A stretch of DNA of 64,000 nucleotides from Acidimicrobiaceae bacterium (GCA_003162475.1 PMOI01000010.1:62001-126000); one strand, 5' to 3'; positions 32,407 to 42,396 are shown, counted from the first letter of the stretch. The notes: generated by a model from the letters alone, not told the origin. Program-made: numbers and translations.

Positions 32407-34788
32407 ATGACGATGTTGAGATCGCGCGATGCGACGGCCACGCCCTACCAGGACATCGCTCTACGCGATGCTTCCAATAAATTCCAGCTTTACTCCCAGA
32501 TCTTTGCGATCGTCGCAGTCGCCGTCTACGCGGCGTCGCTCTTCACCGACCTTCATTCCGCCGCGGTTTCTTCGAGTTCTTTGACCAGCTGGTTGGGGCG
32601 AATCGCGGCCCTGGCACCCGTAGTCCCGATCTACTTTCGTGTCCGCAAGCGAGCGGAGCTTCGTGGCGCGTGGTTCATCATGGGCGTTGGCGTCCTGTTC
32701 TTCAATCTCGCCAGCCTCCTCAACTCGGTCCCTCTCACCAGCTTGACTCGAGTCGTGACGCCGACTCTTCGCGACGTAGTCTTCGTCTTCTCTTACTTCG
32801 CGATCGCCGTCGCGGTGGCCGTGGTGATGCAGCAATCCTTCGGACCTCGAGCCAACAGCGTGCGACTCGACGGGCTCATTGCTGGTCTGGCGCTGGCATC
32901 GTTGGTGTCCATGTACTGGTTCAGGGCGAACATCGAACTGAGTGGTCGGCCCCTCGTCGCGGAACTCAATATCTACAATCCAATACTCGTGTTGGCCCTG
33001 TTGGTCCTGCTTCTCGCGGGGCTCGTCCCGAAGCACTTCCGCTCAGACACGACAACGTCGTTTCTCATCGTTGGACTGACCGCCTTTGCCGTGGGCGACG
33101 TCATCCAACTCAATCACGTAGTCTTTGCGTCCTCCTCCTTTTACGCGTTGGTGAACGCGTCTCGTCCCGTTGGGCTCTGTTGCGTGGCCTTAGCCGCGTG
33201 GCCTCGTCTCGATCGACGCTCTGACGCTAGGGACTTCCAGGTCGCTCCGCGTGGCCTCAACTTCATTCCGATTATCTTCGGAACGCTCTCGGTAGCGATA
33301 CTCGCGATCTCCGTGATGCGGTCCATCTCGGAGTCGACGCGCTTTATGGCTCTTGCTTCGCTCATGCTCGTCATAATTCGTATGGTCATGACCCAGGGTG
33401 AAGTCCGTCAACTGGGCAAGTCGAACTACGTCGAGGCGAGGACCGATCACGTCACCGGCCTGTCCAATCGACGAGCGTTCTTGGAGGATGGCGAGGCAAA
33501 ACTCGCCTCACTCAAGCCTTCGGAACAACTCGGCATCGTGCTGATTGACCTCGACGGTTTTAAGGAAGTCAACGACTCGATCGGACACGCGTACGGCGAT
33601 GAACTTTTGAAGATCGTCGGCCAACGCTTCGCCAAGCGCATAGCCGAGCGAGGATCGGTGGCGCGCTTGGGTGGCGACGAGTTTGCCTATACCTTCGTCA
33701 TAGACGCCGACGTGGACCCTACGGCGTCGGCCAAGGAGTTGGCGTGGACGCTGTCCAATCCCATTGCACTCGACGGCACGAACGTTCGGGTGAACGCGAG
33801 CGTGGGTGTGTCGATTTGGCCCCAACACGGGGCAACGCACGTTGAACTGCTTCGTAGCGCCGACGTTGCGATGTACGAGGCGAAGCGCAGTCACGTCGAC
33901 GTCTGTGTGTACCGCGATGAGATTGACGTCAACAGTCGAGAACGTCTCAATTTGATCAACGATTTGCGAACCGCGATCGAACGACGTCGCCTCACGCTGC
34001 ACTTTCAACCAACTCGTGACCTGCGCACCAACGCGGTGTATGGCGTTGAAGCTCTCGTGCGCTGGGATCACCCCACGTTGGGTCTGCTACAACCCGACCA
34101 GTTCATACCCCTCGCCGAGCGGGTGGGACTCATCGTTCCACTTACGCGAACGGTGCTTGATTTGGCGATCACTGAACTCGCTCGCCTCGATCGCAGTGGA
34201 CGTTCACTGCAGATGAGCGTGAACATCTCACGATGGGACCTGATGGATGAGCATTTAGCTGCGTCCATTGACCGGATGCTCGAGTGGCACCACATCGACG
34301 CGAACAGGATCACGCTGGAGGTTACCGAGTCGTGCTTGAGCCAAGACCCGGCTCGCGCAAAGAAGAGCCTTGAGAAGCTGCGACAGGCCGGGCTCAAGAT
34401 CTCGATCGACGATTTTGGCGTTGGGTACTCTTCGATGTCGCAACTTCTGGAACTACCTGTGGATGAGTTGAAGATTGACAAGTCCTTCATACTGGCGCTC
34501 AACTCCGACCGCCGTGCAATCTCGCTGATTCGCTCGATGATTGAAATGGCCCGGGCGCTCGGTCTGGTCGTCATCGCCGAGGGGATTGAAGACGCGGAGA
34601 ACTTCGAATCGCTGCGAAAGGTCGGCGCCGACATCATTCAAGGTAACTTCGTTTCGCTACCACTGACCAGTTCTCAACTGGACGAGTTCCTTTCGCGCGA
34701 GGTGAAAGTCGATGACGAGACGATCACGGACTTTCAAGACATCGTCGCTGAGCGCCACAGGAAGCGCAGCCATCTGCGCGTTGTGTAG
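32407..34788 (+). CDS. Membrane GGDEF-EAL cyclic-di-GMP protein
   Basis: A 793-residue protein. Residues about 30-335 hold nine or so membrane helices (MHYT-like sensory block of unknown ligand). The diguanylate cyclase domain (about 350-510) has an intact GGDEF at 422-426 in RLGGDEFA; no RxxD inhibitory site lies just upstream. The phosphodiesterase domain (about 525-775) has an intact EAL at 548-550 (GVEALVRW) and the supporting motifs EVTES, IDDFGVGYSS, DELKIDKSF and AEGIED. Both activities are possible, and in such fusions one usually dominates. ATGs at 32407 and 32413. Confidence 0.95.
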   Translation: MTMLRSRDATATPYQDIALRDASNKFQLYSQIFAIVAVAVYAASLFTDLHSAAVSSSSLTSWLGRIAALAPVVPIYFRVRKRAELRGAWFIMGVGVLFFNLASLLNSVPLTSLTRVVTPTLRDVVFVFSYFAIAVAVAVVMQQSFGPRANSVRLDGLIAGLALASLVSMYWFRANIELSGRPLVAELNIYNPILVLALLVLLLAGLVPKHFRSDTTTSFLIVGLTAFAVGDVIQLNHVVFASSSFYALVNASRPVGLCCVALAAWPRLDRRSDARDFQVAPRGLNFIPIIFGTLSVAILAISVMRSISESTRFMALASLMLVIIRMVMTQGEVRQLGKSNYVEARTDHVTGLSNRRAFLEDGEAKLASLKPSEQLGIVLIDLDGFKEVNDSIGHAYGDELLKIVGQRFAKRIAERGSVARLGGDEFAYTFVIDADVDPTASAKELAWTLSNPIALDGTNVRVNASVGVSIWPQHGATHVELLRSADVAMYEAKRSHVDVCVYRDEIDVNSRERLNLINDLRTAIERRRLTLHFQPTRDLRTNAVYGVEALVRWDHPTLGLLQPDQFIPLAERVGLIVPLTRTVLDLAITELARLDRSGRSLQMSVNISRWDLMDEHLAASIDRMLEWHHIDANRITLEVTESCLSQDPARAKKSLEKLRQAGLKISIDDFGVGYSSMSQLLELPVDELKIDKSFILALNSDRRAISLIRSMIEMARALGLVVIAEGIEDAENFESLRKVGADIIQGNFVSLPLTSSQLDEFLSREVKVDDETITDFQDIVAERHRKRSHLRVV

Positions 34789-34977
34789 TACGAACTCTTT
34801 TGGCGCCACACGTTCGAGGGTTCACGTCGTCATGGCGCGATACGTCTCTCCCTGGAGTGGTCACTGAATCGGCCCGCGTTCGTTGACGCGAGATGAACCA
34901 ATGGGGGCACCATCGTGCGCCAATGCCGATTCAGTGACAAGGTCCGTCTGCGCGTCGGCGAGTGAGATAACGAGCGG

Positions 34978-35586
34978 CTAGGAAGACGGCTGTCCCGGCT
35001 GGGCTGGGGGCGGACCGAGAGCTAAGAGTACCGTGCTCCGCGCAACGATCGCGTTACCGATGGCCTTCTCGAGTGTGAGACGAGCCGTACGGCGTTGCGT
35101 GTTCGTCGTCGCGCTCGCTAGAGCCTGGGCGTACGTGGACTGTGCGGCGCTGGCGGACGCTCGAAAGGCGACGTTCGCACTTTGGATTCCGATGACGTAC
35201 GCGGTGCCGTTGTAGCCAGTGGGCGGCGCCGGCGGGTCGCCGGCAGCCGTGATCGCGACCACGCGAACGCTAGTGTCAGCGGCCAAGGCGCCCTCGAAGT
35301 TGGTACGTGCGCTTTGACGTTGGGCTTCCGTGGTTGCGGCAGCTATCGCGCTCACGTACACGGAGCGCGCGCTTTCGACAGAGGATCGATAACTCAGGTT
35401 GATCGACTTGAGCCCGTCGAAGTACGAAACCCACCTCGTGTTCCACGTTGTCCACGGCGTTGGAGCAGCGACGGCGCTGTTGGCAGCGGGCGTCGAAGAG
35501 TCACCGTAGGCAGTTCCCGGAACGCTGAAACCTAGTGCGGCCGCGAGTGAAAGCACCGTGATGGTTCGAGTAGCGAAACGTTTCAT
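34978..35586 (-). CDS. Secreted helical protein with two internal repeats
   Basis: About 202 residues from ATG 35586: signal peptide (MKRFATRTITVLSLAAALGF..GTAYG), then two related helical segments of about 48 residues (SYRSSVESARSVYVSAIAAA..EAQRQSARTNFEGAL and AFRASASAAQSTYAQALASA..NTQRRTARLTLEKAI). The repeats suggest an internal duplication of a helical hairpin. A Pro-rich end follows. No family is recognised. The binding site GGAAGGAAA supports this start over the upstream ATG at 35601. Confidence 0.72.
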   Translation of the reverse strand: MKRFATRTITVLSLAAALGFSVPGTAYGDSSTPAANSAVAAPTPWTTWNTRWVSYFDGLKSINLSYRSSVESARSVYVSAIAAATTEAQRQSARTNFEGALAADTSVRVVAITAAGDPPAPPTGYNGTAYVIGIQSANVAFRASASAAQSTYAQALASATTNTQRRTARLTLEKAIGNAIVARSTVLLALGPPPAQPGQPSS

Positions 35587-35953
35587 TGGCTTTCCTTCCA
35601 CAAGTACGTTCCTCAGCGTAGAAAACCGAAGTGTGGAATGGGTATGAAAGACCTGTTTCGGGGCTAAGAGATCTCTTCGAAGTTCGTGAGAAAATGTCTG
35701 ACGCAGAGGTGACGGTTTTCCAACTTGACTGCTTGGGAGTGGGAGAGATGCTCACCTCCATCAATTGCCCCGATGGTGGTAGTGCTGGCGTAGCGCGTCG
35801 AAACTCATTCTTCCGTTCTTGCGACAACGTCTCGCGTGTCACCGCGTCCTCGACCCGAAAGGCGGATTAACTGCTGACGTTCAATTTCCCGGGTACGAAG
35901 AATGACGATCAGAACCGGAGAATTGCGTCAGAATCACGCCCGCGATTGGCAGG
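35587..35953 (+). other. Intergenic stretch, no gene seen
   Basis: Separates two minus-strand genes. Open frames here lack binding sites and domain patterns. It probably holds the promoter of the secreted repeat protein. Confidence 0.4.
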
Positions 35954-36772
35954 TCAATTTCTCCCGCGGATGGCGGCGACCGCCGATCGAGGAAGTCGAA
36001 AGACTTGCGTTAGCCCGAGCAAAATGTACGACCACGTGTTTCTTGGTGAGAAGTTGCCGATTCGTGTCGATTTCGAAGCAAGCAGACGGAAGGCCGCGCC
36101 AGCGAACAAACCGCACGCGAGGGCCACCGTGTGCTCTACGCCGTCAACTCCGGGAGCGATGAGAGCCGCCGCGACGAGAGCCAGCGTCAGGAGCCAGGCG
36201 CACCGTTTCATTCGCACGGCGACAAGCAGACACACGCCCACTGCTGTCGTCGCGGCAGACGGACCCGTGTCGAGTGCGTGGGCGAGTGCGGGCGTGAGAC
36301 CAAACATGCTTCCGTGTATTGCGTTCAATAGAACGAAGGCGACGAGAGAGGAACCGAAGTGACCAATGGTCGCCACCGTAACCGTCAACCATCGACCGAG
36401 AATCATTTCGCCAAGGCCGAACACGATCAATATTTGGCCACTGGCTGCCCACACCGGCAGGTACGGCGTGGGCAGGAATAGCGACATTGGGAGGCGAGCT
36501 AGTTCACTCTTAAGTGGCAATGCCGCGTAGACAGCTCCGGAACGCCAAAGTTCAGGACTGAGGAGATGAAACTTCAACAGCAATGCGACGAGCGCGGTTG
36601 CACTGGCCAGAGCGAGACCTAGCCAAGGTCGATCACCTCGCGACAGTCGGTGATGAGCGATTGCGCTCAGTCGACTCAACTCTTTTAGTGGTGAGGCATC
36701 AGTATTGACGTACGTAAACGGCGTATCATCGACGTGCACGTCACCGCGGTTTACATCGGGGGCGGTGCTCAT
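35954..36772 (-). CDS. Rhomboid-like membrane protein
   Basis: A 272-residue protein with about six membrane helices (from residue 53 to about 235). Ser172 in DTGPSAAT and His214 in GVEHTVAL sit in the right order and spacing for a rhomboid Ser-His dyad, though the loop is GPSA rather than the usual GASG. Rhomboids cut substrates inside the membrane. Because the motif deviates it may be an inactive or specialised member. It has a polar N-terminal region of about 50 residues. Start ATG at 36772. Confidence 0.68.
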   Translation of the reverse strand: MSTAPDVNRGDVHVDDTPFTYVNTDASPLKELSRLSAIAHHRLSRGDRPWLGLALASATALVALLLKFHLLSPELWRSGAVYAALPLKSELARLPMSLFLPTPYLPVWAASGQILIVFGLGEMILGRWLTVTVATIGHFGSSLVAFVLLNAIHGSMFGLTPALAHALDTGPSAATTAVGVCLLVAVRMKRCAWLLTLALVAAALIAPGVDGVEHTVALACGLFAGAAFRLLASKSTRIGNFSPRNTWSYILLGLTQVFRLPRSAVAAIRGRN

Positions 36773-36935
36773 CGGACGCTCGATCTTGTGCGAGGGATCC
36801 TTGATCTCGAAGACCGCCCGCGTGATCCCGTGATGGTGGTCATCTCTCTTGAAGTGAGCGTCATCTCGACATCGTCCTCGTTTAACTCGGGTGCGACAAT
36901 TCAGACTCTATGGCCCAATTGCCTCATTAGAGGCC

Positions 36936-37160
36936 ATGAATTTTGACATCTCACTACAAGAGATAGGGAGCTACTCACCAATAAACGACCTCGTCAGACG
37001 CCAGATATGCCGCCCCGAGCCACCGGAATCGGTGTGGTCATCGCTCGACCGATTCATCAATTCTGATGAGAGCGGTGAAGATCGCCCCCGCCGAGAGCCA
37101 AGGACGTACCGTGGAAGAGCCGAAGGGGAGCGGAATGCCTCGTCAACATTTAGTGACTGA
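36936..37160 (+). CDS. Possible small soluble protein
   Basis: A 74-residue frame starting MNFDISLQEIGSYSPINDLV, with PPESVWSSLDRFI in the middle and a basic end. The middle segment resembles short helical regulators (anti-sigma-like PP..VW..L), but the binding site is weak. It may be no gene. The stretch 36773-36935 shows nothing. Confidence 0.35.
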   Translation: MNFDISLQEIGSYSPINDLVRRQICRPEPPESVWSSLDRFINSDESGEDRPRREPRTYRGRAEGERNASSTFSD

Positions 37161-37211
37161 TCATCGTGAAATTACGGTGTCCACGGCAAGTTCCTCGTGG
37201 GCTAACTCATA

Positions 37212-37487
37212 GTGGCCACCGTCGGTGTACTGCTCGCCGCCTTGGCGTTGATACTCCTCGTCTTCTACCTGTCGGGCCGCTACGGAGACCGAAACAGAGG
37301 GGCGGGGACCTCACTACGCCGAGGTCCGCGCGCGCACACGACGTTGCGCGGGCACTCCAAGATGGCCTACGCAACGCGCGACGAGGCCGCGGCCCGTGCT
37401 CGACTGCTCATGAAGCGCGACGGTGCGCCAATGAGTGTCTATCGATGTGGCACGTGCGCCAAGTGGCACGTGGGTCACGAAAAATAG
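37212..37487 (+). CDS. Small single-TM protein with C-terminal zinc-ribbon-like domain
   Basis: A 91-residue protein: N-terminal membrane helix (about 2-21), basic linker, then a domain with KMAYATRDEAAARAR and YRCGTCAKWHVGH. The YxCxxCxxWHxGH pattern recurs in small actinobacterial proteins and looks metal-binding. GTG start at 37212 with weak binding site. Function unknown. Confidence 0.65.
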   Translation: MATVGVLLAALALILLVFYLSGRYGDRNRGAGTSLRRGPRAHTTLRGHSKMAYATRDEAAARARLLMKRDGAPMSVYRCGTCAKWHVGHEK

Positions 37488-37686
37488 TCATCATTTGGCG
37501 CCAGTGTCAGGGTCAGTGTCGGATTTCAATTCTGCTGCCTGGCGACTTCGCACCAACATCTTTTGGCCATCTCGTCGTCGAGTGATGTCAAAGTATTGCA
37601 ACTCTCAATTGGATCGGACCGTCTGCGGAGGCTTCGATTCGGATATCACACCCTGAACCGAATAATTGAAGTAGAACTAAAGAATT

Positions 37687-38208
37687 ATGGACATGACGAA
37701 TGAAAGATGTCCCATCTGTCGCGAGTTCGACTCGAACGCCGACGTCTCAGAGAGCCTCGCCGGACGAACAGATTCCTGGCTCGTAAAATTCAGTGAAACG
37801 CCGAGGCTGCCAGGGATACTCGACGTGCATCCTCGAGAACACGTATCACTGCGTGGCGACCTTGCCTCAGAACGAGAGGCCACGATGCGCGGAGCTGAAG
37901 TCCCGCTTCGAGAATTTTGTGAGCGAACCTGGGAGGCGACATTTGCTGACGTTGGCATTACACCGTTCTCTGTGACTGAGTTTCACGTGAACGACTTCGA
38001 ATTTGATCACTTGCAGACTCGTATCCAACCAGCATTCCTGTGGCCGCGCGGTCTAATTGGTCTCGAGGATCACCTCAATTCGGGACAGGCTCAAGTGGTG
38101 CGACGTAACGCGGCGATACTCAACGAAGCGTTTCGCCGAATTGCATCGCAATCGTTCGCTTCCGAGATGGACGTCATCTTTGGAGGAGACGAAGGAGGAA
38201 CGAACTGA
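37687..38208 (+). CDS. CPIC-containing protein, possibly a divergent HIT-like fold
   Basis: A 173-residue soluble protein beginning MDMTNERCPICREFD. The early CPIC, then PGILDVHPREHVSLRGDL, recalls the HIT layout (C..C, later P.RHV..L.DL). The HxHxH catalytic triad is not visible; only FHVNDFEFDH lies in the later part, so the assignment is weak and catalysis doubtful. ATGs at 37687 and 37693. Followed by a degenerate dispersed repeat. Confidence 0.6.
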   Translation: MDMTNERCPICREFDSNADVSESLAGRTDSWLVKFSETPRLPGILDVHPREHVSLRGDLASEREATMRGAEVPLREFCERTWEATFADVGITPFSVTEFHVNDFEFDHLQTRIQPAFLWPRGLIGLEDHLNSGQAQVVRRNAAILNEAFRRIASQSFASEMDVIFGGDEGGTN

Positions 38209-38300
38209 ACGTCGTAGGTTGGACTACGAAGCGGTGAGCGACGATGATTGCCCAGAAGTCGAAAGAGTGAGTCCAAGGAGCGCCAAGTTTTGCTTAACGG

Positions 38301-38329
38301 ACCTGGTACGTCGGGTCTCCGACACCAGG
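38301..38329 (+). repeat. Dispersed intergenic repeat, short copy
   Basis: ACCTGGTACGTCGGGTCTCC followed by GACACCAGG matches the middle of the family. No 3' motif. The rest of 38209-38597 shows no supported gene. Confidence 0.55.
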
Positions 38330-38597
38330 CACTCCTCAACTTCCTCGAGTGGCCGATGCTGGGCAACACCTCTGTTGCTTCGGGCCTTCGAAGCCGACGT
38401 GCACTTCAATTGGTCGAAACGTACCCACGCACGGACCTCCATGTTGCCGCGCTTGTTGGTTGTCCCACTTCTCGAAACCAAGTGCGAGAATTGAAAGCGC
38501 TCGCATTGTCCGTAAGCGAACGTCCAAACTGCTCAATTTATTCGCACTCGCTCTGAGTAGCATGAGCCCCAACGACGACCAGGGGAGACTTGACAAG

Positions 38598-38882
38598 ATG
38601 CCCACGCTTCGAATTGAGCATGCGGTGCCGAGTTTCGACCTTTGGAAGCAGGCATTCGACAACGATCCGGCCGATCGCAAGGGTTCGGGAGTCAGTTGCT
38701 ACCGAATCTCTCAAGCGATTGACGACCCGAATTACGTCACGATAGACCTGGACTTCGACAACGTCGCAGACGCTCGGAAGCTTCTCGAGTTCATGGAGCA
38801 GATGTGGGCTGGCCCCGCCAAGGCGTTCATGGTGGATCCCAGGGCCCACATAGTAGAGACCGTGGAGGTCGTGAAGCTCTGA
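38598..38882 (+). CDS. Small conserved alpha/beta protein, unknown
   Basis: A 94-residue protein starting MPTLRIEHAVPSFDLWKQAF, with SGVSCYRISQAIDDPNYVTIDLDFD and a C-terminal PRAHIVETVEV. This is a ferredoxin-like (dimeric alpha/beta barrel) type found widely as a hypothetical protein. GGGGAG at 38582-38587 supports this ATG over the one at 38562. Substrate unknown. Confidence 0.75.
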   Translation: MPTLRIEHAVPSFDLWKQAFDNDPADRKGSGVSCYRISQAIDDPNYVTIDLDFDNVADARKLLEFMEQMWAGPAKAFMVDPRAHIVETVEVVKL

Positions 38883-39184
38883 TCACAGCAGTCCGTACGC
38901 GGAGCAGAGTCTCCTTGACCGGACGGTTCGGCGGATCACATCGGATGCCTGATCCGCCAAAGGGTGGAACGAGACTCTTAGGTGCCGGTGACAGCAATTG
39001 AGTTTCAACGTCGGTTCTTCGAGACCTTGAACCTAAAACGCAGTGGGTGTCAAGAGGGAGCGCTGAGGGATTGATCGAGGCTCCGGCGACAGGACCGTTC
39101 AGCGTACAAGGCGCCGGCGCTTGGTCGCAGACCCGCCGAATCGGGCCTCCAAATCCCGTCAGATCTCTGCTCGGTCAAACTTCC

Positions 39185-39375
39185 TGCGGACGGTTGCATT
39201 CCTGTTCAGTCGGGCCACTGAACAGAATCCGCACTTTCTAGCCCAAGCGCCAGTGCTGGGTCGCGTTCCTGTTGCGCAGGGTCTCCGACACCAACAGTCT
39301 CCGACCCGTAGCAATTCGGAGCCTCACTTGGAATCGCTCAACGAAACCTCAGAGATTCAGTTTGCGGGTGCTCTG
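39185..39375 (+). repeat. Dispersed intergenic repeat, long double copy
   Basis: Two 5' units follow each other (GCGGACGGTTGCATTCCTGT at about 39186, and CGCCAGTGCTGGGTCGCGTT at 39248), then GTCTCCGACACCAACAGT, and the 3' motif CAGTTTGCGGGTGCT at 39358-39372. The rest of 38883-39696 shows no gene. Confidence 0.7.
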
Positions 39376-39696
39376 TTACACGGCGAACCCGATCCATTTT
39401 GGGGGCTGATGTTTTTACCCAAGGGAGCTAAGTAGACCAATGTCGAGAGAACTCCGTGGAATCAAGTGAACGCGGTGAAATTGGTTCCTACATCGGAGTT
39501 CCCAACTGGCATCATTGAGGCACACGCTGAACTTTTTGACCATGCTTGACTGACTGATTCCAACTTCATCGTTGGAAACCGCGCCGTACGACCTCCTGCC
39601 CAATCAATTCACATGTACGCGTTGACGAGAACTTGGTTGGACAAAGGCGCCCACAGCACTTGACAGAACTTTAACAGTGTGCAAGTATTACGAACA

Positions 39697-40341
39697 ATGA
39701 TTAATACTGCAGAGATAACCGACTGGCGCGAAGCCCGACGACGCGCCGCTCGAGATGCGATCATCGATGCTGCCTGGTCACTGGTGGTAGAGGAGGGTCT
39801 GGCTGGCTTGTCGCTCCGGGATCTGGCCCGTCGGGCGGGAATCACTGTGCCAACGGTGTACGCCTATTTCGACTCAAAGAACGCTATCTACGACGCAATG
39901 TTCGGCCGGGCGGCAACGGAGTTCGCCGAAAGAATGGCCGAACCGTTCGACAGCGATGACCCTCGCGAAGTGCTCAAGGCGACGGCGAGACGGTTTTCCC
40001 AGTTCTGCACCAATTCTCCCGCGCATTATCAACTGCTGTTCCAACGGACGATTCCTGGATTTGAGCCGTCACCAGAGTCCTACGCACCGGCGGTCGGTTC
40101 CTTGGCGCTCGCCCGGGGCAGGCTCGCCCTCAACGGGATAACCGAGGCGCGCCATCTCGACATGTGGACCGCGCTGATAACCGGCCTGGTCGACCAGCAG
40201 GTCTCCAATGATCCCGGAGGGGATCGCTGGACTCGTCTCATCGACGAAATGGTGGATATGTTCCTCGCCCACTGCAAGTCAACCCGGGCTTCGCGAAAGC
40301 CAGCATCCCGCCCAACTCAAGTCAAAGGAGTCCACACATGA
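39697..40341 (+). CDS. TetR-family transcriptional regulator
   Basis: A 214-residue regulator: N-terminal helix-turn-helix (about 18-65; RDAIIDAAWSLVVEEG, LSLRDLARRAGITVPTVYAY) and a C-terminal ligand-binding domain of the TetR_C (WHG/AefR-like) type. It probably controls the operon, since its stop overlaps the next start (ATGA). A TTGACA box at 39660-39665 and a weak -10 17 bases later put the transcript start close to the ATG at 39697, so the GTG at 39679 is less likely. Confidence 0.88.
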   Translation: MINTAEITDWREARRRAARDAIIDAAWSLVVEEGLAGLSLRDLARRAGITVPTVYAYFDSKNAIYDAMFGRAATEFAERMAEPFDSDDPREVLKATARRFSQFCTNSPAHYQLLFQRTIPGFEPSPESYAPAVGSLALARGRLALNGITEARHLDMWTALITGLVDQQVSNDPGGDRWTRLIDEMVDMFLAHCKSTRASRKPASRPTQVKGVHT

Positions 40342-41099
40342 CGACAATCGAGATTTCGACGATCGAACCGTTGACACATCATGAGGCCATGCGCCTTCAG
40401 GCAGATGAATTGGCGTTAGCAGTCGCGTCGCTCCGATCCCTCGATGACGCAGCGTGGTCGAGCGCAACTGACTGCCCCGCCTGGGATGTCCGAGCAATGT
40501 ACCAACATGTACTTGGCGCATGCGAAGCGGGCGCGTCCATGCGCGAGAACATCCACCAACTGCGGCGGGCCCGTTCCCACCGAAAGCAACGAGGCGGACC
40601 GCTTGAAGCCGCGCTGTCCGCGGTGCAGGTGCGCGAGCGAATCGACCTCAGCCCCATCCAGATTGTGGAGCGATTTGCGGACATTGCGCCCAAGACTGTC
40701 CGTGGCCGCAAGCGCGTACCAGCGCTAGTGCGTAGTCACGCGCGCCTTGCCGTTGACGGACCCGTGCACGAGACTTGGAGATTTGGATACCTCATCGACA
40801 CCATCTATCTGCGCGATCTATGGATGCACCGCGTTGACATGTCCCGCGCCCTTAATCGGCCACTCGAACTCAGCACCGACCACGATGGTCGCATCGTCGC
40901 CGACGTTGTCGCTGAATGGGCACGTCGACATGGCCAACGCTTCGTGCTCGAGCTCTCTGGGCCTGCCGGTGGCACGTACGCGCACGACCCCGACCTTCTC
41001 GGAGCAGAACACCTTTCGCTCGATGCCGTCGAATTCTGCCGCACGCTCTCCGGCCGCGCAACCGCTACCGGCCTTCTCACCACTGTCGTCCCGTTCTGA
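40338..41099 (+). CDS. Maleylpyruvate isomerase/DinB-family (mycothiol-type) protein
   Basis: A 253-residue protein of the MDMPI/DinB-like superfamily: an N-terminal four-helix bundle with TDCPAWDVRAMYQHVLG (His57) and DLWMHRVDMSRAL (His163), which place metal ligands as in mycothiol-dependent maleylpyruvate isomerase, then a C-terminal alpha/beta piece. Members use mycothiol and a divalent metal. The exact substrate is unknown. ATGA overlap with the TetR gene and 35 bases to the next gene show one operon. Confidence 0.75.
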   Translation: MTTIEISTIEPLTHHEAMRLQADELALAVASLRSLDDAAWSSATDCPAWDVRAMYQHVLGACEAGASMRENIHQLRRARSHRKQRGGPLEAALSAVQVRERIDLSPIQIVERFADIAPKTVRGRKRVPALVRSHARLAVDGPVHETWRFGYLIDTIYLRDLWMHRVDMSRALNRPLELSTDHDGRIVADVVAEWARRHGQRFVLELSGPAGGTYAHDPDLLGAEHLSLDAVEFCRTLSGRATATGLLTTVVPF

Positions 41100-41134
41100 A
41101 GGAATACACCATACCCACACCAAGGAGAACAACA

Positions 41135-41860
41135 ATGGAAACACGCATCGACGAAGTCGCCAGCCGAATCTATCGTTTCTCGACATTCGTCCCCGAGATC
41201 GGACCTACCGGTTTCACATTTAATCAGTACTTCATCGACGACGATGAACCTTTGCTGTTCCACACCGGACCCCGAGCCATGTTCCCCTTTTTGGCTGAAG
41301 CCATTTCCACGATCACCCCACTCGAGCGACTTCGTTGGATCACCTTCGGCCACCTCGAGTCCGACGAGTGCGGCGCCATGAACCTGCTACTCGCAGCGGC
41401 ACCCCACGCCGAAGTGGCCCACGGGACTCTCGGGTGTTTGGTGTCATTCAACGACTTGGCAGACCGAACGCCGGTCCCACTCGCCGACGGTCAAGTGATC
41501 CAGCTGGGAGGGCATCGCGTACGCCACATCGACACCCCGCACGTCCCCCACGGTTGGGAGGCGCGAGTGTTGTATGAAGAGACAACCAAGACGCTCTTGT
41601 GCGGCGACCTTTTCACCCAACTCGGCGACCCGCCCGCCATTACGACTGATGACATCCTCGAGACCTCCTCGCTAGCCGAAGACGTTTTTGGCGCTACGTG
41701 CATCACACCGCGGACTGGGCCCACCATCCGGAACCTCGCCGCTCTCGCCCCAGCCACCTTGGCCGTAATGCACGGATCATGCTTCGCCGGCGACGGAGCT
41801 AAGGCTCTGCTCGAACTCGCTGACGATTACGACGCTCGCCTCGCCAAAGCAATCGGATAA
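41135..41860 (+). CDS. Metallo-beta-lactamase-fold flavodiiron-like (ODP) protein
   Basis: A 241-residue protein with the diiron metallo-beta-lactamase motifs HLESDE (His73, Glu75, Asp77), AH near 95-96, GDLF with Asp158, and a late His in MHGSC. The H.E.D form and HVPHGWE loop belong to the oxygen- and NO-reacting ODP/FprA-like diiron group, here without the flavodoxin domain. It may sense or reduce O2 or NO, or serve redox chemistry linked to the mycothiol-type protein encoded before it. AAGGAG precedes the ATG. Confidence 0.82.
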   Translation: METRIDEVASRIYRFSTFVPEIGPTGFTFNQYFIDDDEPLLFHTGPRAMFPFLAEAISTITPLERLRWITFGHLESDECGAMNLLLAAAPHAEVAHGTLGCLVSFNDLADRTPVPLADGQVIQLGGHRVRHIDTPHVPHGWEARVLYEETTKTLLCGDLFTQLGDPPAITTDDILETSSLAEDVFGATCITPRTGPTIRNLAALAPATLAVMHGSCFAGDGAKALLELADDYDARLAKAIG

Positions 41861-42396
41861 TTTAACCCTCGGCCGTAAAATTCACGACGATTCCAAATGG
41901 CGCAGTCAAGGGGTCAGCGCAACGCCTGGTGAGTCAGTGTTGAACTGTTGTCTATCACGGAGGCCGAGGTGCATCCCTGATAACGCGGGTGCCGTTGGAT
42001 GTGCGAGTTCATTAGATAGTGCACGGCATGCGTCGAGACATCGTGGACCCTTCCAGTCGGAGGTGTAGGCGCGGTCTTAGCGTAAATGGTGGTCAATTCA
42101 GTGGTTTTGGAGGGGCGATCTGTCCGGGTGACGGCCCTGCGCTGCGGAGTCTCCAAGTCCTGGGCTCATGGGCTCGTCCGTCGCTGCCGCGACGCCGCCG
42201 AGGTCCTCGTCCCTCGCTCCAGGACCCCCGCACACGAACCCGCGCGTGATTGACGAGTCCAATCGGCATCCCTGGAAGTGACGTATTTGTAATCATCCCG
42301 ATAGCTCAATTTCGAACTGGCGAGCAGTGGCTTAGCCTCTTCGACCGTGTCGGAGTTTCGACAGAGACGGCTACCTAAGAGCCCCGCGTTTTGATT

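Noticed and set aside
39121..39435. Plus-strand frame of 104 codons
   Set aside because: It runs through the dispersed repeat and has no binding site; similar peptides appear wherever the repeat is translated.
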